In this document: piece by piece, positions 42,124 through 53,091 of the stretch
How the letters are laid out: the number at the start of each line of letters is the position of its first letter
Numbering within the stretch: the first letter of the stretch is position 1
NCBI RefSeq assembly: GCF_000974785.1
Contig: NZ_BBWV01000001.1
Span: forward strand, 682,001-746,000
Origin: Flavihumibacter petaseus NBRC 106054
Lineage (GTDB): Bacteria; Bacteroidota; Bacteroidia; Chitinophagales; Chitinophagaceae
Reading direction: 5' to 3'
DNA: 64,000 bases
Notes under the pieces: generated by a model
Databases searched by the model: none
What the model saw: only the letters and a program-made list of their open reading frames with translations
What the model was told of the DNA's origin: nothing
Program-made: the position numbers and the translations under genes

Positions 42124-43581
42124 CTAAACAGTGCGCCGCCTGATCCGTTCGCGGAAATAATCATGCAGCTGAATGATGCCGCCTACCAGGAAATATTCCT
42201 TTAGTTCGTGCCGCAGTTGTTTGCGCAGGATCTTCCGCACTTCACGGTGTTCCACCTCCCCGGCTTCTTTTACCTGCGTCAGCAACTGGCTGGCAATGAA
42301 CACAAATACTGCGCTGATCAGGAAAAGGAAATTCCATTCGTTCAGCGCAACCAGGTGAAATGTTTTTTCCCGCACCGGCCCCACCCATTCTGCATTCACC
42401 AGCAGATGACGGTCGCTGAAATAATCTGCCAGCAACCCGCCGATGATGGGTGCCAGCGCCGAAAAACCTGCTGTCATAATATTCCGCACAGACAGGTAGA
42501 CGATGGCATACTCTTTAGGCGCCAGCTTCATACCGATATTGACCAGCGACAGGTTGATCCCTGCCAGTGATATCCCACTCAATACATGAATCCAGAACAG
42601 CAATAACAGGTTTGCCCACAAGGAAGTATAGATGCCGCCAAAAGACCAGCCAATAAGACAAACCAGGTAAACGGGAATGGTGATCGCCAGGATGGATTTG
42701 TTGCTGTACCGGTCAGCAAAAGCCCCCCATCGCCGCACAAAAAATACACCCGACAACTGGCTGGCAATGGTCAGCAGGATGATATAGGAAAGCGGAAGCC
42801 CTATCGCCTTCAGCATGAATACCGAAAAGAAAGGCGTAGCCAGGTTGACGGCAAATACCCACAGTGAGTTGAAGGACAGGAGGCGGATGAAGTTCGGATC
42901 AGACAAAGGCTTGCGGAAAAGCTGGAACAGGTTTTCCCTTGACAGGTAACTCAGTGGCTCGGGCGTTTTCGCGAGCACATAACAGCCAATAAGACCCGAA
43001 ACCGATCCAAGCACGAACATGCTGCCGTAAATGGTCAGTTCCAGCGAAGGATGATGTTTCCTGACATAATCCAGCAACAGGGCAGCCGAAAGGCTCATGA
43101 TGGCATTGGTTGCCTGGGTAAAAGCGCTGCGGCGTGCGAAAAAGCTTCCCAGCCTGCTTTCAGGCACAAGGTCTTTCATCCAGGCATTCCAGCTGGGGCT
43201 GGCTATTGATGCGAAGAAATAGTAAAAGAAAAGGAAGAGAATCACCCAGTTCAGTTCAGGTTTCGAGGCGATCAGCAGTATCCCCACAAACAACATGAAC
43301 GTCCTCCCGGCCAGCTGGCAGTAAACACAGATGGCACGTCGGTTATTGTAACGCCGCACGAGCCAGATCGACAGGAGCTGAAACAGATTATTGAAGGTGG
43401 GGCTTGCAGCAAGGATTCCGATCTGCAGGTTACTGGCGCCCAGCAACAACGCCATCGCCACGAGGAACGTGCCGGTGGTGAGGGATACCATGATCTCGCT
43501 GGTAACACCATCGAGGGTAACCAGCTTCAATCCCGATTCAACCTGTGCAGGTGGAATCTCCTTCGATGGTTGCAGTGACAT
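42124..43581 (-). CDS. MFS transporter
   Basis: A 485-residue protein with about 12 hydrophobic segments and a charged loop between the two halves (E-P-L-S-Y-L-S-R-E-N-L-F). The short motif R-R-Y-N-N-R-R in the loop after TM2 is a weak version of the MFS A-motif. The tail (R-K-I-L-R-K-Q-L-R-H-E-L-K-E) is charged and may be regulatory. Substrate unknown. Six bases lie between its start codon and the stop of the preceding SRPBCC gene, so it is in a four-gene minus-strand run with the response regulator at its head. Confidence 0.85.
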   Translation of the reverse strand: MSLQPSKEIPPAQVESGLKLVTLDGVTSEIMVSLTTGTFLVAMALLLGASNLQIGILAASPTFNNLFQLLSIWLVRRYNNRRAICVYCQLAGRTFMLFVGILLIASKPELNWVILFLFFYYFFASIASPSWNAWMKDLVPESRLGSFFARRSAFTQATNAIMSLSAALLLDYVRKHHPSLELTIYGSMFVLGSVSGLIGCYVLAKTPEPLSYLSRENLFQLFRKPLSDPNFIRLLSFNSLWVFAVNLATPFFSVFMLKAIGLPLSYIILLTIASQLSGVFFVRRWGAFADRYSNKSILAITIPVYLVCLIGWSFGGIYTSLWANLLLLFWIHVLSGISLAGINLSLVNIGMKLAPKEYAIVYLSVRNIMTAGFSALAPIIGGLLADYFSDRHLLVNAEWVGPVREKTFHLVALNEWNFLFLISAVFVFIASQLLTQVKEAGEVEHREVRKILRKQLRHELKEYFLVGGIIQLHDYFRERIRRRTV

Positions 43582-43587
43582 GATGCA

Positions 43588-44259
43588 CTATACGTGATGC
43601 AGTTCCAGTTTGTCTTTTAATCCGGCAAGGTCCTGGCGGATAAGCTGCTCAAAGGAATGGTTCATCAGTTTACCGGCAGCAGCACCAATGGCACCAAGCG
43701 GCGGGCGGTAGGAGATCAGCACCTGCAGATCGGTGCCGCCTTTTTCGTTTACCAGGAATGTCACCTTTCCGGAGGCTTCTACCGCTGCACCCGGTTGGGA
43801 AGTCCAGCCAAGCTGGTAACCCGGTTCTTCATGTACGATCATGGCATTCCAGCTGAGTTTTCCAACGCCACCGGGAATGCGGGCTGTCCAGATGGATTCC
43901 TTGTCGTTCAGGATCTCTACTTTTTCGATATGACTGAGGTAATCGGGCAGCCGTTCCAGTTGCCGCCAGATATTGTACAACTCCCAGCGGGGACGGTCAA
44001 TCGATTCCCGGAAATGAATGTTAATGTTACGCACCATATCCGGCTGCGCCTTCTTCCCCATCGCCTGGTAGAGCGGACAATGGCCATACATGCCACGGTA
44101 CAAGAGATACCCGCCAGCCAGTACTTCCGCCTTGCGGAGAAATCCCCGTTTCAAAATGCCGTCAACCAGCATCCAACCGCCGGCGATCAGGGAAATTGCT
44201 CTTTCTGCAGGACCGACATTCGCCAGCCGCTTATTATGATGTACCGCTGCAATAGGCAT
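43588..44259 (-). CDS. DUF2892-SRPBCC fusion protein
   Basis: The ATG at 44259 gives 223 residues. Residues about 8-55 resemble DUF2892 (YgaP-like membrane pair: I-S-L-I-A-G-G-W-M-L-V-D-G-I-L) and about 75-220 an SRPBCC/polyketide-cyclase domain (R-W-E-L-Y-N-I-W-R-Q-L-E-R-L-P-D-Y-L). The fused form is known in Bacteroidota and Proteobacteria and is often seen in stress or dessication-linked loci. Ligand unknown. It lies between a response regulator and an MFS carrier. Confidence 0.8.
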   Translation of the reverse strand: MPIAAVHHNKRLANVGPAERAISLIAGGWMLVDGILKRGFLRKAEVLAGGYLLYRGMYGHCPLYQAMGKKAQPDMVRNINIHFRESIDRPRWELYNIWRQLERLPDYLSHIEKVEILNDKESIWTARIPGGVGKLSWNAMIVHEEPGYQLGWTSQPGAAVEASGKVTFLVNEKGGTDLQVLISYRPPLGAIGAAAGKLMNHSFEQLIRQDLAGLKDKLELHHV

Positions 44260-44309
44260 AAAACACTTTTTGAAAAGTAATTCAAAACTGGTGCCACAGC
44301 GGGGCAGGA

Positions 44310-44711
44310 TCAATGGGAGATATACTCCTTCATTTTCTTACCGATACGGACCAGTCCGTCAACATCCGAAGGTTTAACCAGGTAATCTGCTGCACCGTTT
44401 TCAAGGCAGCTTTTCCTGAAAGCAGGGGAACTGGATGTACTCCAGATCAGCTTGGGGATTTTATGATACCGGTTCGTTTCTGCGAGCATTTTAAGAATCT
44501 CGGAACCGTTCATCAGGGGAAGATTATAGTCGAGCACAATAAGAGAAGGGAGCTGGCTGTCATCCAGCCGCTGGAGGTATTCCAATAGTACTTTTCCGTT
44601 CGTAAAACAACTCACCTCATAGTCATGATCCAACGATTCAAATGCCTCCTTGAAGAAGTCCTGATCATCAAGATCGTCTTCTCCGAGGAATACTTTAAAG
44701 GAACGATTCAT
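44310..44711 (-). CDS. Single-domain response regulator
   Basis: The ATG at 44711 is preferred to a more upstream one because GGAGGCAAC, a good ribosome site, precedes it. The 133-residue protein is a receiver only: E-D-D-L-D-D pocket, phospho-acceptor Asp61 in L-I-V-L-D-Y-N-L-P-L-M-N-G, Thr/Ser in W-S-T-S-S-S and Lys in Y-L-V-K-P-S. The Rcp1-type D-D-x-D-D start is common where the partner is a bacteriophytochrome-like kinase. Divergent from the poly-HAMP kinase, so it may shuttle phosphate for it or the receiver-kinase next to it. Confidence 0.9.
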   Translation of the reverse strand: MNRSFKVFLGEDDLDDQDFFKEAFESLDHDYEVSCFTNGKVLLEYLQRLDDSQLPSLIVLDYNLPLMNGSEILKMLAETNRYHKIPKLIWSTSSSPAFRKSCLENGAADYLVKPSDVDGLVRIGKKMKEYISH

Positions 44712-44825
44712 GTTGCCTCCGGCCGGTTTGTCAATATTTCTTTCCAAAATTTCCATTCAGTTGTAGAAGCCTTTACCCACCTTGGATTGAGATAAATATA
44801 CTTATTTTTTTTAACGGAGATTCAA

Positions 44826-44833
44826 TAGGTTTG
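44826..44833 (+). promoter_or_regulatory. Bacteroidota -7 box (TAGGTTTG) for the poly-HAMP kinase
   Basis: Exact match to TAnnTTTG 17 bases before the ATG at 44850, with a T-rich stretch at the -33 position. The leader would be about 10 bases, short but acceptable. Confidence 0.5.
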
Positions 44834-44849
44834 TTGCACAAATCTCGAT

Positions 44850-47800
44850 ATGGCAACAAGGAAAAGTTCTCCCCAAAAAGAGACCAGAACATTGCCCCCC
44901 TCCCCCAAGAAAGTTGTCAAAGCCTCCGGGACCAATGGTACCACATCAACAATAACAAAGCCAAAAAGTCACGTTCTTCCGGCATTCGAAGACGATGTTC
45001 TGAATGCCAATGAATTGTTGACCGTGTTATCAGAAGTTAAAAATGGAAACTTCGCCATCCGGATGCCCTTTAACAAACTGGGAACAAGCGGTAAGATCTG
45101 CGACGTACTCAATGAGATCATTTCACTGAACGAAATCCTCATGCAGGAACTGAGCCTCGCACGCAACACGATCGGCAAGGAAGGTAAACTGAATCATCGC
45201 GTCGAACTGCCACGCGCTGCCAGAGGTGAATGGCGCAACGGTGTTAACTCACTGAATACCCTGATTTCCGATCTGGTACATCCCACTATCGAAATCGCCC
45301 ACGTAATCAGTTCTGTTGCGAAAGGAAACCTTTCCCAGGAAATGCCGCTGAAGATCGGCGACCACGGACTGCAGGGTGAGTTTGCGCGCATCGCTACAGA
45401 AGTGAACGACATGGTAAAACAGCTGAACCTGTTTTCCATGGAAGTAACCCGTGTGGCCCGTGAAGTGGGTTCTGAAGGTAAACTCGGCGGACAGGCAAGG
45501 GTTAAGGGAGTGGCGGGTGTGTGGAAAGACCTCACCGATTCGGTGAACCAGATGGCCGGTAACCTCACAGCCCAGGTGCGGAGTATTGCGGAAGTGACCA
45601 CAGCGGTGGCGAAAGGCGACCTGTCGAAAAAGATCACGGTTGACGTACAGGGTGAGATCCTTGAGCTGAAAAATACGATCAATACGATGGTGGACCAGCT
45701 GAACTCCTTCTCCTCGGAAGTAACACGTGTGGCCAGGGAAGTGGGAACAGAAGGAAAACTCGGCGGACAGGCAGAAGTGCAGGGTGTTGCAGGTACCTGG
45801 AAAGACCTCACGGTATCGGTGAACCAGATGGCCGGTAACCTCACCGCACAGGTGCGGAACATTGCCGATGTGACCACCGCCGTGGCCAAGGGCGACCTGA
45901 GCCGCAAGATCACGGTGGATGTAAAAGGCGAAATCCTTGAGCTGAAGAATACCATCAATACCATGGTGGACCAGCTGAACTCCTTCTCTTCGGAAGTGAC
46001 GCGTGTGGCCCGTGAGGTGGGATCAGAAGGCAAACTTGGCGGACAGGCAACAGTAAAAGGCGTGGGTGGTGTATGGAAGGACCTGACAGAATCGGTAAAC
46101 CAGATGGGTTCCAACCTGACCGCCCAGGTAAGAAATATTGCAGATGTAACGACAGCGGTGGCCAATGGTGACCTGTCGAAAAAAATTACAGTGGATGTTC
46201 AGGGCGAGATCCTTGAACTGAAAAACACCATCAATACGATGGTGGACCAGCTTAACTCTTTCGCATCGGAAGTGACGCGTGTGGCCCTTGAAGTGGGTAC
46301 TGAAGGAAAACTCGGCGGCCAGGCAAAAGTGCAGGGTGTGGGCGGTACCTGGAAGGATCTTACCGACTCGGTAAACCAGATGGGTTCCAACCTGACCGCA
46401 CAGGTGCGGAACATTGCTGAAGTAACTACAGCGGTAGCCAATGGTGACCTGTCTAAAAAAATCACGGTGGATGTTGCGGGTGAGATCCTCGAGCTGAAGA
46501 AAACGATCAACACCATGGTGGACCAGCTGAACTCCTTCGCCTCCGAAGTAACACGGATGGCCCTTGAAGTGGGAACAGAAGGAAAGCTCGGCGGACAGGC
46601 AACGGTAAAAGGTGTGGGTGGTACCTGGAAGGACCTTACCGATTCTGTGAACCAGATGGGATCCAACCTGACCGCACAGGTGCGTAACATTGCAGAAGTA
46701 ACCACTGCGGTGGCAAAAGGCGACCTGAGCCGCAAAATCACTGTGGATGTAAAAGGCGAGATCCTTGAACTGAAGAATACCATCAACACGATGGTGGACC
46801 AGCTCAACTCATTCGGCTCGGAAGTGTTCCGTGTGGCCAGGGAAGTGGGTTCGGAAGGAAAACTTGGCGGACAGGCCGATGTACCGGGTGTGGAAGGCCT
46901 CTGGAAAGATCTTACCGACTCGGTAAACATCATGGCATCGAACCTGACCTCGCAGGTGCGGAACATTGCCGAAGTAACGACAGCGGTTGCCAATGGTGAC
47001 TTGTCGCGTAAAATTGAAGTGGATGTTAAAGGTGAAATCCTTGAACTGAAGAATACCATCAACACGATGGTGGAACAGCTGCGCGCCTTCGCTTCCGAAG
47101 TAACGCGTGTGGCAAGAGAAGTGGGAACCGAAGGTAAACTCGGCGGACAGGCGAATGTACCCGGCGTTGCGGGTACCTGGAAAGATCTTACCGATTCCGT
47201 GAACCAGATGGCCGGTAACCTTACCGCGCAGGTGCGGAACATTGCAGATGTTGCGATCGCGGTTGCCAACGGAGACATGAGCCGGAAGATTACGGTGGAT
47301 GTAAGAGGCGAGATCCTGCAGCTGAAAGAAACCCTGAACACGATGGTGGATCAGTTGCGCGCGTTTGCCTCTGAAGTAACGCGTGTGGCCCGGGAAGTGG
47401 GAACGGATGGTAAGCTCGGCGGGCAGGCCTTTGTGCCCGGCGTTGCAGGAACCTGGAAAGACCTTACCGACTCCGTGAACCAGATGACCGGTAACCTCAC
47501 CTCGCAGGTGCGGAATATTGCAGAAGTGACCAAGGCGGTGGCATCAGGTGACCTTTCCAAAAAAGTAACCATCGATGTAAAGGGCGAGATCTTCGATCTG
47601 AAAAATACCATCAATACGATGGTGGACCAGCTGAACTCCTTTGCCTTCGAAGTGACGCGCGTGGCGCGCGAAGTGGGAACAGAAGGTAAGCTGGGGGGAC
47701 AGTCAGAAGTGCAGGGGGTTGCGGGAACCTGGAAAGACCTTACCGATTCGGTGAACATGATGGCGTCCAACCTAACGAACCAGGTTCGCGGTATCGCCAA

Positions 47801-50800
47801 GGTGGTAACCGCAGTGGCTACCGGAAACCTGAAACAGAAACTGTCGATCGTATCGCGCGGCGAGGTGGCACAGTTGACCGACACCATTAACGAAATGATC
47901 GATACGCTGGCTTTGTTTGCCGACCAGGTAACTACAGTGGCCCGTGAAGTAGGTGTGGAAGGAAGGCTGGGTGGCCAGGCGAGTGTGCCCGGCGCCTCCG
48001 GTATCTGGAAGAACCTGACGGAGAACGTAAACCAGCTGGCGGAAAACCTCACCACCCAGGTGCGGGCAATCTCTGAAGTGGCTTCCGCGGTAACCAAGGG
48101 TGACCTTACGCAATCCATCAATGTGGAAGCTAAAGGGGAAGTGGAAGAACTGAAGGATACGATCAACCAGATGATCACCAATTTGAAACAAACCACGCTG
48201 CGTAACCAGGAACAGGACTGGCTGAAATCCAACCTGGCCAAGTTCACGCAGATGTTGCAGGGACAAAGGGAGATCAACACGGTGACCAAGCGGATCCTTT
48301 CAGAGCTGGCACAGGTGGTGAATGCACAAAAGGGTATGTTCTATATCCTGCAGGAAGACGAAAACACCGCAGAGCAGAAACTTAAGCTTTTCGCCAGCTA
48401 TGCTTACGACGATGCTTTATCACTCAACCGTGAATTCTCACTCGGAGAAGGCCTGGTGGGTCAGTGCGCTGTTGAAAAACAACCCATCCTGATCTCCAAT
48501 GTTCCGGCCAATTATATCAAGATCGGTTCGGGTCTTGGCGCATCAGACCCGGTGAACCTTATCGTGCTTCCCGTATTGTTCGAAACCAATATTAAAGCTG
48601 TAATCGAACTGGCATCCTTTGAGCCATTCAACCAGACGCACCTTGACTTCCTCAACCAGTTGACGGAAAGCCTCGGTGTGGTGCTGAATACAATCGAAGC
48701 CAACTCACGTACGGAAAGGCTGCTGGGACAATCACAGTCCCTTACCGACGAGTTGCGTCGTGCGAACGAAGAACTGCAGGACAAAGCACATCTTCTTGCG
48801 AAGCAGAAAGAAGAAGTGGAGAACAAGAACCAGGAAGTGGAAGAAGCGAGAGTATCCCTGGAAGAAAAAGCAGAACAGCTGCAGCTTACCTCCAAATATA
48901 AATCGGAGTTCCTGGCCAACATGTCGCATGAATTGCGTACGCCGCTGAACTCACTCCTCATCCTCGCACAACAGCTTTATGAGAATGCCGAGGGCAACCT
49001 CACCGACAAACAGGTGAAATATGCCAAGACCATTCACAGTTGCGGCGATGATCTGATCCAGCTGATCAACGATATCCTGGATCTCAGCAAGATCGAATCC
49101 GGTTATATCTCCACGGACTTCATCAATATCCATTTCGCTGAGATCGTTTCCTTCGTGGAAAGCACATTCAAACATGTGTCTGAAAATAAAAACCTGCGCT
49201 TCATCATCGAGAAAGACCGCAATCTTCCCGATATCATTGAAACTGACTCACAGCGCCTCAACCAGATCCTCAAGAACCTCTTGTCCAATGCCTTCAAGTT
49301 TACTGAGAAAGGCGAAGTGCGGCTGCGGATCTATGAGGCAGACCACGAGTGGTTGCAACCCAACGATAACCTGGATAATGCAAGACGTGTGGTGGCCTTC
49401 GAAATCCGCGACACCGGCATCGGCATTTCCAAGGAAAAGCAGAACATCATCTTTGAAGCTTTCCAGCAGGCAGAAGGCTCTACCAGCCGCAAATACGGCG
49501 GTACCGGTCTCGGACTTTCCATCAGCCGCGGACTTGCCGAACTGCTGGGCGGCTCCATTGAACTGGTAAGCGAGGCCGGAATGGGAAGTACTTTCACCTT
49601 GTACCTGCCGCTTGAGCCTGGCACTATACCAACGAAAAAAGAAAAGGGATCGCTGCGGAAGCGAAGTGAATACGCAGTAGGGGAAACACTGGTGCCAACC
49701 ATCAAGGTTTCTGACACCAAAGAACTTGAATCCTTGAATGAGATCATCAACGACAATGGGGATGACCGAAATAATATCAATGCTGATGACCTGGTGATCA
49801 TGGTAGTGGAAGATGACCTGCAGTTCGCCCATATTATCCTTGAAGTGGCACATACTACCGGCATCAAAGTGGTGATTGCCACAAATTTTGCTGCAGTATT
49901 TGAATTGGCCAACCGGTTCTCCCTCGCAGCTATTACACTTGATGTAAAACTGCCGGATGCCAGTGGATGGCGGATCCTTGACCTGTTCAAGAACGACGAC
50001 AACCTCAAGCATATCCCGGTTCATGTAATATCCGGGGAAGAGAATCGTCACCTGGCCCGGCAGCGGGGCGCCAAAAACTTCCACCTCAAGCCAATTTCCG
50101 GAACGGAACTGAATTCCATGTTGCAGGAGATCAGAACATTCCACCAGCGTCCGTTACGCAATGTGCTGATACTCTCCGACCGCGATACGCATCTCCTGGC
50201 AGAAAAATTGCAGGAACCCGGCTTGCTGGAATTCATTACCACCAGCAATGCAGAAACGGCGATGGATACCATTTCCAAACAACCAATTGAATGCCTGGTA
50301 CTGGATCACGAAGCCGCAGATCCCACACCACAGGAAGCTTATGCTGACCTGCTGGATCTTGCCGGCAAACTGAACATTCCGGTTATCCTGTTTACACCAC
50401 CGGGTGAGGCAGTGAATGCATGGCTGAAATCGGTGAGCCAGGTAATCACCAAGGCAGACGGTGAAACCGGCGTGTTGTTACATGAACTGATCGGCTACAG
50501 CCATGTAAACCTGAAGCAGTTGTCAGCCGACAAAACGGGGATGGTGGAAAAGGCAAGAATGAAAAAGGATATCCTTAACCAGAAAAATATACTGGTAGTG
50601 GATGACGACGTAAGAAATCTTTTTGCGCTGACGACGGCGTTTGAGAAATATAATATCAATTCCATCACAGCAGAAAGCGGTATGGAAGCCATGGAACTGC
50701 TGGGTCAACCGAACCAGATCGACATGGTGCTGATGGATATCATGATGCCTGAAATGGATGGTTATGAAACTATCCAAAAGATACGGCGTGAACACAAGAA

Positions 50801-50948
50801 CAACAGCCTGCCGATCATTGCTGTTACCGCAAAAGCAATGAAGGGAGACCGTGAAAAATGCCTTGAGGCGGGAGCTTCCGATTATATTACCAAACCCTTA
50901 AAAATTGACCAGCTACTGTCGCTCATGCGGATCTGGTTGCATAAATAA
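44850..50948 (+). CDS. Soluble poly-HAMP hybrid histidine kinase
   Basis: A 2032-residue protein with no signal peptide or membrane helix. Residues about 50-1110 are a HAMP array: a divergent start (about 50-250), then a 92-residue unit ([11 protein letters not shown]-x-G-E-I-L-E-L-K ... G-K-L-G-G-Q-A ... [11 protein letters not shown]) recurring ten times, each unit carrying two HAMP modules, as in fungal Nik1/group III kinases. Then a GAF domain (about 1145-1285), a coiled coil (1290-1345), HisKA with His1360 (M-S-H-E-L-R-T-P-L), HATPase (about 1470-1585), a first receiver (Asp1698), a degenerate middle receiver (L-V-L-D-H-E-A-A) and a final receiver (Asp1963, [10 protein letters not shown]). 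It probably senses intracellular or osmotic state. Confidence 0.95.
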   Translation: MATRKSSPQKETRTLPPSPKKVVKASGTNGTTSTITKPKSHVLPAFEDDVLNANELLTVLSEVKNGNFAIRMPFNKLGTSGKICDVLNEIISLNEILMQELSLARNTIGKEGKLNHRVELPRAARGEWRNGVNSLNTLISDLVHPTIEIAHVISSVAKGNLSQEMPLKIGDHGLQGEFARIATEVNDMVKQLNLFSMEVTRVAREVGSEGKLGGQARVKGVAGVWKDLTDSVNQMAGNLTAQVRSIAEVTTAVAKGDLSKKITVDVQGEILELKNTINTMVDQLNSFSSEVTRVAREVGTEGKLGGQAEVQGVAGTWKDLTVSVNQMAGNLTAQVRNIADVTTAVAKGDLSRKITVDVKGEILELKNTINTMVDQLNSFSSEVTRVAREVGSEGKLGGQATVKGVGGVWKDLTESVNQMGSNLTAQVRNIADVTTAVANGDLSKKITVDVQGEILELKNTINTMVDQLNSFASEVTRVALEVGTEGKLGGQAKVQGVGGTWKDLTDSVNQMGSNLTAQVRNIAEVTTAVANGDLSKKITVDVAGEILELKKTINTMVDQLNSFASEVTRMALEVGTEGKLGGQATVKGVGGTWKDLTDSVNQMGSNLTAQVRNIAEVTTAVAKGDLSRKITVDVKGEILELKNTINTMVDQLNSFGSEVFRVAREVGSEGKLGGQADVPGVEGLWKDLTDSVNIMASNLTSQVRNIAEVTTAVANGDLSRKIEVDVKGEILELKNTINTMVEQLRAFASEVTRVAREVGTEGKLGGQANVPGVAGTWKDLTDSVNQMAGNLTAQVRNIADVAIAVANGDMSRKITVDVRGEILQLKETLNTMVDQLRAFASEVTRVAREVGTDGKLGGQAFVPGVAGTWKDLTDSVNQMTGNLTSQVRNIAEVTKAVASGDLSKKVTIDVKGEIFDLKNTINTMVDQLNSFAFEVTRVAREVGTEGKLGGQSEVQGVAGTWKDLTDSVNMMASNLTNQVRGIAKVVTAVATGNLKQKLSIVSRGEVAQLTDTINEMIDTLALFADQVTTVAREVGVEGRLGGQASVPGASGIWKNLTENVNQLAENLTTQVRAISEVASAVTKGDLTQSINVEAKGEVEELKDTINQMITNLKQTTLRNQEQDWLKSNLAKFTQMLQGQREINTVTKRILSELAQVVNAQKGMFYILQEDENTAEQKLKLFASYAYDDALSLNREFSLGEGLVGQCAVEKQPILISNVPANYIKIGSGLGASDPVNLIVLPVLFETNIKAVIELASFEPFNQTHLDFLNQLTESLGVVLNTIEANSRTERLLGQSQSLTDELRRANEELQDKAHLLAKQKEEVENKNQEVEEARVSLEEKAEQLQLTSKYKSEFLANMSHELRTPLNSLLILAQQLYENAEGNLTDKQVKYAKTIHSCGDDLIQLINDILDLSKIESGYISTDFINIHFAEIVSFVESTFKHVSENKNLRFIIEKDRNLPDIIETDSQRLNQILKNLLSNAFKFTEKGEVRLRIYEADHEWLQPNDNLDNARRVVAFEIRDTGIGISKEKQNIIFEAFQQAEGSTSRKYGGTGLGLSISRGLAELLGGSIELVSEAGMGSTFTLYLPLEPGTIPTKKEKGSLRKRSEYAVGETLVPTIKVSDTKELESLNEIINDNGDDRNNINADDLVIMVVEDDLQFAHIILEVAHTTGIKVVIATNFAAVFELANRFSLAAITLDVKLPDASGWRILDLFKNDDNLKHIPVHVISGEENRHLARQRGAKNFHLKPISGTELNSMLQEIRTFHQRPLRNVLILSDRDTHLLAEKLQEPGLLEFITTSNAETAMDTISKQPIECLVLDHEAADPTPQEAYADLLDLAGKLNIPVILFTPPGEAVNAWLKSVSQVITKADGETGVLLHELIGYSHVNLKQLSADKTGMVEKARMKKDILNQKNILVVDDDVRNLFALTTAFEKYNINSITAESGMEAMELLGQPNQIDMVLMDIMMPEMDGYETIQKIRREHKNNSLPIIAVTAKAMKGDREKCLEAGASDYITKPLKIDQLLSLMRIWLHK
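45601..48360 (+). repeat. Ten-copy 276-bp in-frame tandem repeat inside the poly-HAMP kinase
   Basis: Units begin at about 45601, 45877, 46153, 46429, 46705, 46981, 47257, 47533, 47809 and 48085; every step is exactly 276 bases (92 codons). Inner units are nearly identical in protein, less so in DNA; the outermost copies diverge most. Confidence 0.9.
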
Positions 50949-50950
50949 TC

Positions 50951-52180
50951 ATGGCGGGTGTACCTGATATTTCTATCCTCGTTGTGGATGACAGGGAAGA
51001 AAACCTTTTGTCCATTGAAGCCATCCTGGAGAATCGTGACTATAAACTGGTCAAAGCGTTGTCCGGAAGGGCTGCGTTGAAGATCCTGCTGCAGGAACAC
51101 GATTTTGCCCTGATCCTGATGGACGTCCAGATGCCTGAAATGAACGGCCTCGAAACAGCTTCCCTGATCTACCAGCGGGAAAAGCTTCGCCACATCCCTA
51201 TCATTTTCATTACTGCCCATGAGTTCGGTGATGACCAGCGATTCGAAGGTTACAAGATGGGGGCCGTTGATTTCATCTACAAGCCTTTTCATCCTGAACT
51301 CCTGCGGGCAAAAGTGGCCGTATTCACAGAATTGTTCCGCAAGAACCGGGAGTTGCAGACCAAGGAAAAACTGTTGCTGCGATCCAATAAGCAGTTACAG
51401 GCCGAGATCAATGAAAGGATAATTTCCGAGAATAAGGTCAAAGCACTGAATAAGCAATTGCTGCAAAACAACAAAACACTCAAGTCGATCAACGAAGACC
51501 TCGATCGTTTTGCCTATGTAGCTTCCCATGACCTGCAGGAACCCCTGAGAAAGATCAGGATGTTCAGCGACCGGCTTCTCACCTATCCCGGGATGACTGA
51601 AGACATGAAAGCTGTCCTGGGCAAGATCATGCATTCGTCCGATCGTATGAAGCTTTTCATTGATGACCTGTTGCGTTTCTCCCAGCACACCAATCACATC
51701 GACGATTTTGCACCGGTGGACCTGAATACACTGCTGCAGGAAGTTGTGGAGGAATTCGAAATTGACCTGCAGAAAAAATCAGCTACTGTTGAATTGGTGC
51801 AGCTTCCTGTTGTGTGGGGAAATGGCACATTACTGAAACAGGTTTTCTTTAACCTGCTGGGGAATGCACTGAAGTTTACCGAGCCCTCCCGCAAACCGCA
51901 GATCCGGTTGCAACAGGAAGAAACGGATGAACATTTTGTGGTGTCAGTAGCTGATAACGGCATCGGCTTTGACCCTGCCTACAGCGAAGACATTTTCCAG
52001 GTCTTCAAGAAGCTGCACAGTTATGATGAATTCCGGGGAAATGGCATCGGCTTGTCCATCTGCAAAAAAATCATGGATTATCACAACGGATTGATCAAGG
52101 CAGAAAGCAGGCCGGCGCAGGGTTCTACGTTTTACCTCTACTGGCCGAAGGAAAAGACAACGGCCCAGGTGCAGGTCTAG
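50951..52180 (+). CDS. Receiver-histidine kinase (response regulator fused to kinase)
   Basis: Begins 2 bases after the stop of the poly-HAMP kinase, so they are co-translated. A 409-residue protein: receiver 1-125 (D-D-R-E-E-N pocket, Asp58 in L-M-D-V-Q-M-P-E-M-N-G, Lys in F-I-Y-K-P-F), a coiled coil (about 125-180), HisKA with His193 in A-S-H-D-L-Q-E-P-L-R (the phytochrome-kinase form) and an HATPase (about 300-400, with G-N-G-I-G-L-S-I-C). It probably takes phosphate from the poly-HAMP kinase on its receiver and passes a signal onward; a relay by inference from order. Its end overlaps the LigD gene by 4 bases, convergent. Confidence 0.93.
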   Translation: MAGVPDISILVVDDREENLLSIEAILENRDYKLVKALSGRAALKILLQEHDFALILMDVQMPEMNGLETASLIYQREKLRHIPIIFITAHEFGDDQRFEGYKMGAVDFIYKPFHPELLRAKVAVFTELFRKNRELQTKEKLLLRSNKQLQAEINERIISENKVKALNKQLLQNNKTLKSINEDLDRFAYVASHDLQEPLRKIRMFSDRLLTYPGMTEDMKAVLGKIMHSSDRMKLFIDDLLRFSQHTNHIDDFAPVDLNTLLQEVVEEFEIDLQKKSATVELVQLPVVWGNGTLLKQVFFNLLGNALKFTEPSRKPQIRLQQEETDEHFVVSVADNGIGFDPAYSEDIFQVFKKLHSYDEFRGNGIGLSICKKIMDYHNGLIKAESRPAQGSTFYLYWPKEKTTAQVQV

Positions 52181-53091
52181 GCGCCGAAAGCATCAAGTGC
52201 TTTTGCCATATTCGCTTTGCCGGTGAGTACGCCTTTGAAGAGATCGCCTTTGGCATCCAGCCGCTTGCTGATATTACGGATCGTGAACTGGCCGGGATGT
52301 AATCGTCGGTTCACTTCTTTCCATTCCAGCGGCGTGGATACGGTTGCACCAGGAACAGGCCGCACGCTGTAAACCGAGCTAAGTGTCTGCCCGGGACGAT
52401 TCTGCAGGAAATCTATGTAGATATTATTCTTGCCCCGTTTGGCAAGCGACCGCTCCAGGCTTGTAAAATCAGGCACGAGTTCATGCACCAGTCCGGCGAT
52501 GATGTGTGCAAAATCACGCACCTGGTCGTAGTCATAAGCCTGTTTAAGGGGAATATACACATGCATCCCGCTGGCACCCGATGTTTTGCAGAAAGCAGGC
52601 AGTCCGCCTTTGTCGCAAACCTCTTTTACGGCGAGTGCTGTTTCGACTACCTGTTCAAAAGTATTGTTGTCAGAGGGATCAATATCGATCACGAGCCAGG
52701 TCGGATGATCGGGATGCTGCATCGTGCTGTTCCATGGATTCATTTCGATGCAGCCCAGGTTCGCAACATACAACAACGTGTTCAGGTTGTTGCAAACAAT
52801 ATAATCGATCACCTTATTGCTGCTCTTGCTGTCTACCGGAAAAACCGTCACAAAATCAGGCGCATGTTCCCCTGCGTCTTTATGATAAAAAGATGGGCCT
52901 TCAATCCCGTCCGGATTTCGTTTTAGCGACAATGGTCTGTTCTTCAGGTGCGGAAGAATCCAGGGTGCTATTGAATTGTAGTAATTGATGAGGTCACCTT
53001 TGGTATACCCCTCTTTTGGCCAGTAGATCTTTTCTGTATTTGTAAAGGTCAAACCGGTCGGCTTTCGTTTATTTGTGGCCGTTGCACTCAT
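52177..53091 (-). CDS. ligD: LigD-type polymerase (primase-polymerase) domain, stand-alone
   Basis: A 304-residue LigD polymerase domain, without ligase or phosphoesterase parts. The motif I-D-I-D-P-S-D holds the paired Asp metal ligands and H-V-Y-I-P-L the catalytic core of AEP-type primase-polymerases; K-T-S-G-A-S-G-M-H is the nucleotide/phosphate-binding loop of this family. It fills DNA ends during non-homologous end joining with Ku. The start codon overlaps the Ku stop (ATGA at 53088-53091), so both are coupled. The ligase must be encoded elsewhere. Confidence 0.93.
   Translation of the reverse strand: MSATATNKRKPTGLTFTNTEKIYWPKEGYTKGDLINYYNSIAPWILPHLKNRPLSLKRNPDGIEGPSFYHKDAGEHAPDFVTVFPVDSKSSNKVIDYIVCNNLNTLLYVANLGCIEMNPWNSTMQHPDHPTWLVIDIDPSDNNTFEQVVETALAVKEVCDKGGLPAFCKTSGASGMHVYIPLKQAYDYDQVRDFAHIIAGLVHELVPDFTSLERSLAKRGKNNIYIDFLQNRPGQTLSSVYSVRPVPGATVSTPLEWKEVNRRLHPGQFTIRNISKRLDAKGDLFKGVLTGKANMAKALDAFGA

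Noticed and set aside
46199-47341. Minus-strand frame of 380 residues, with others at 45194-46165 and 47351-48289
   Set aside because: Antisense shadows of the HAMP repeats, recurring with the 276-bp period and lacking any domain.
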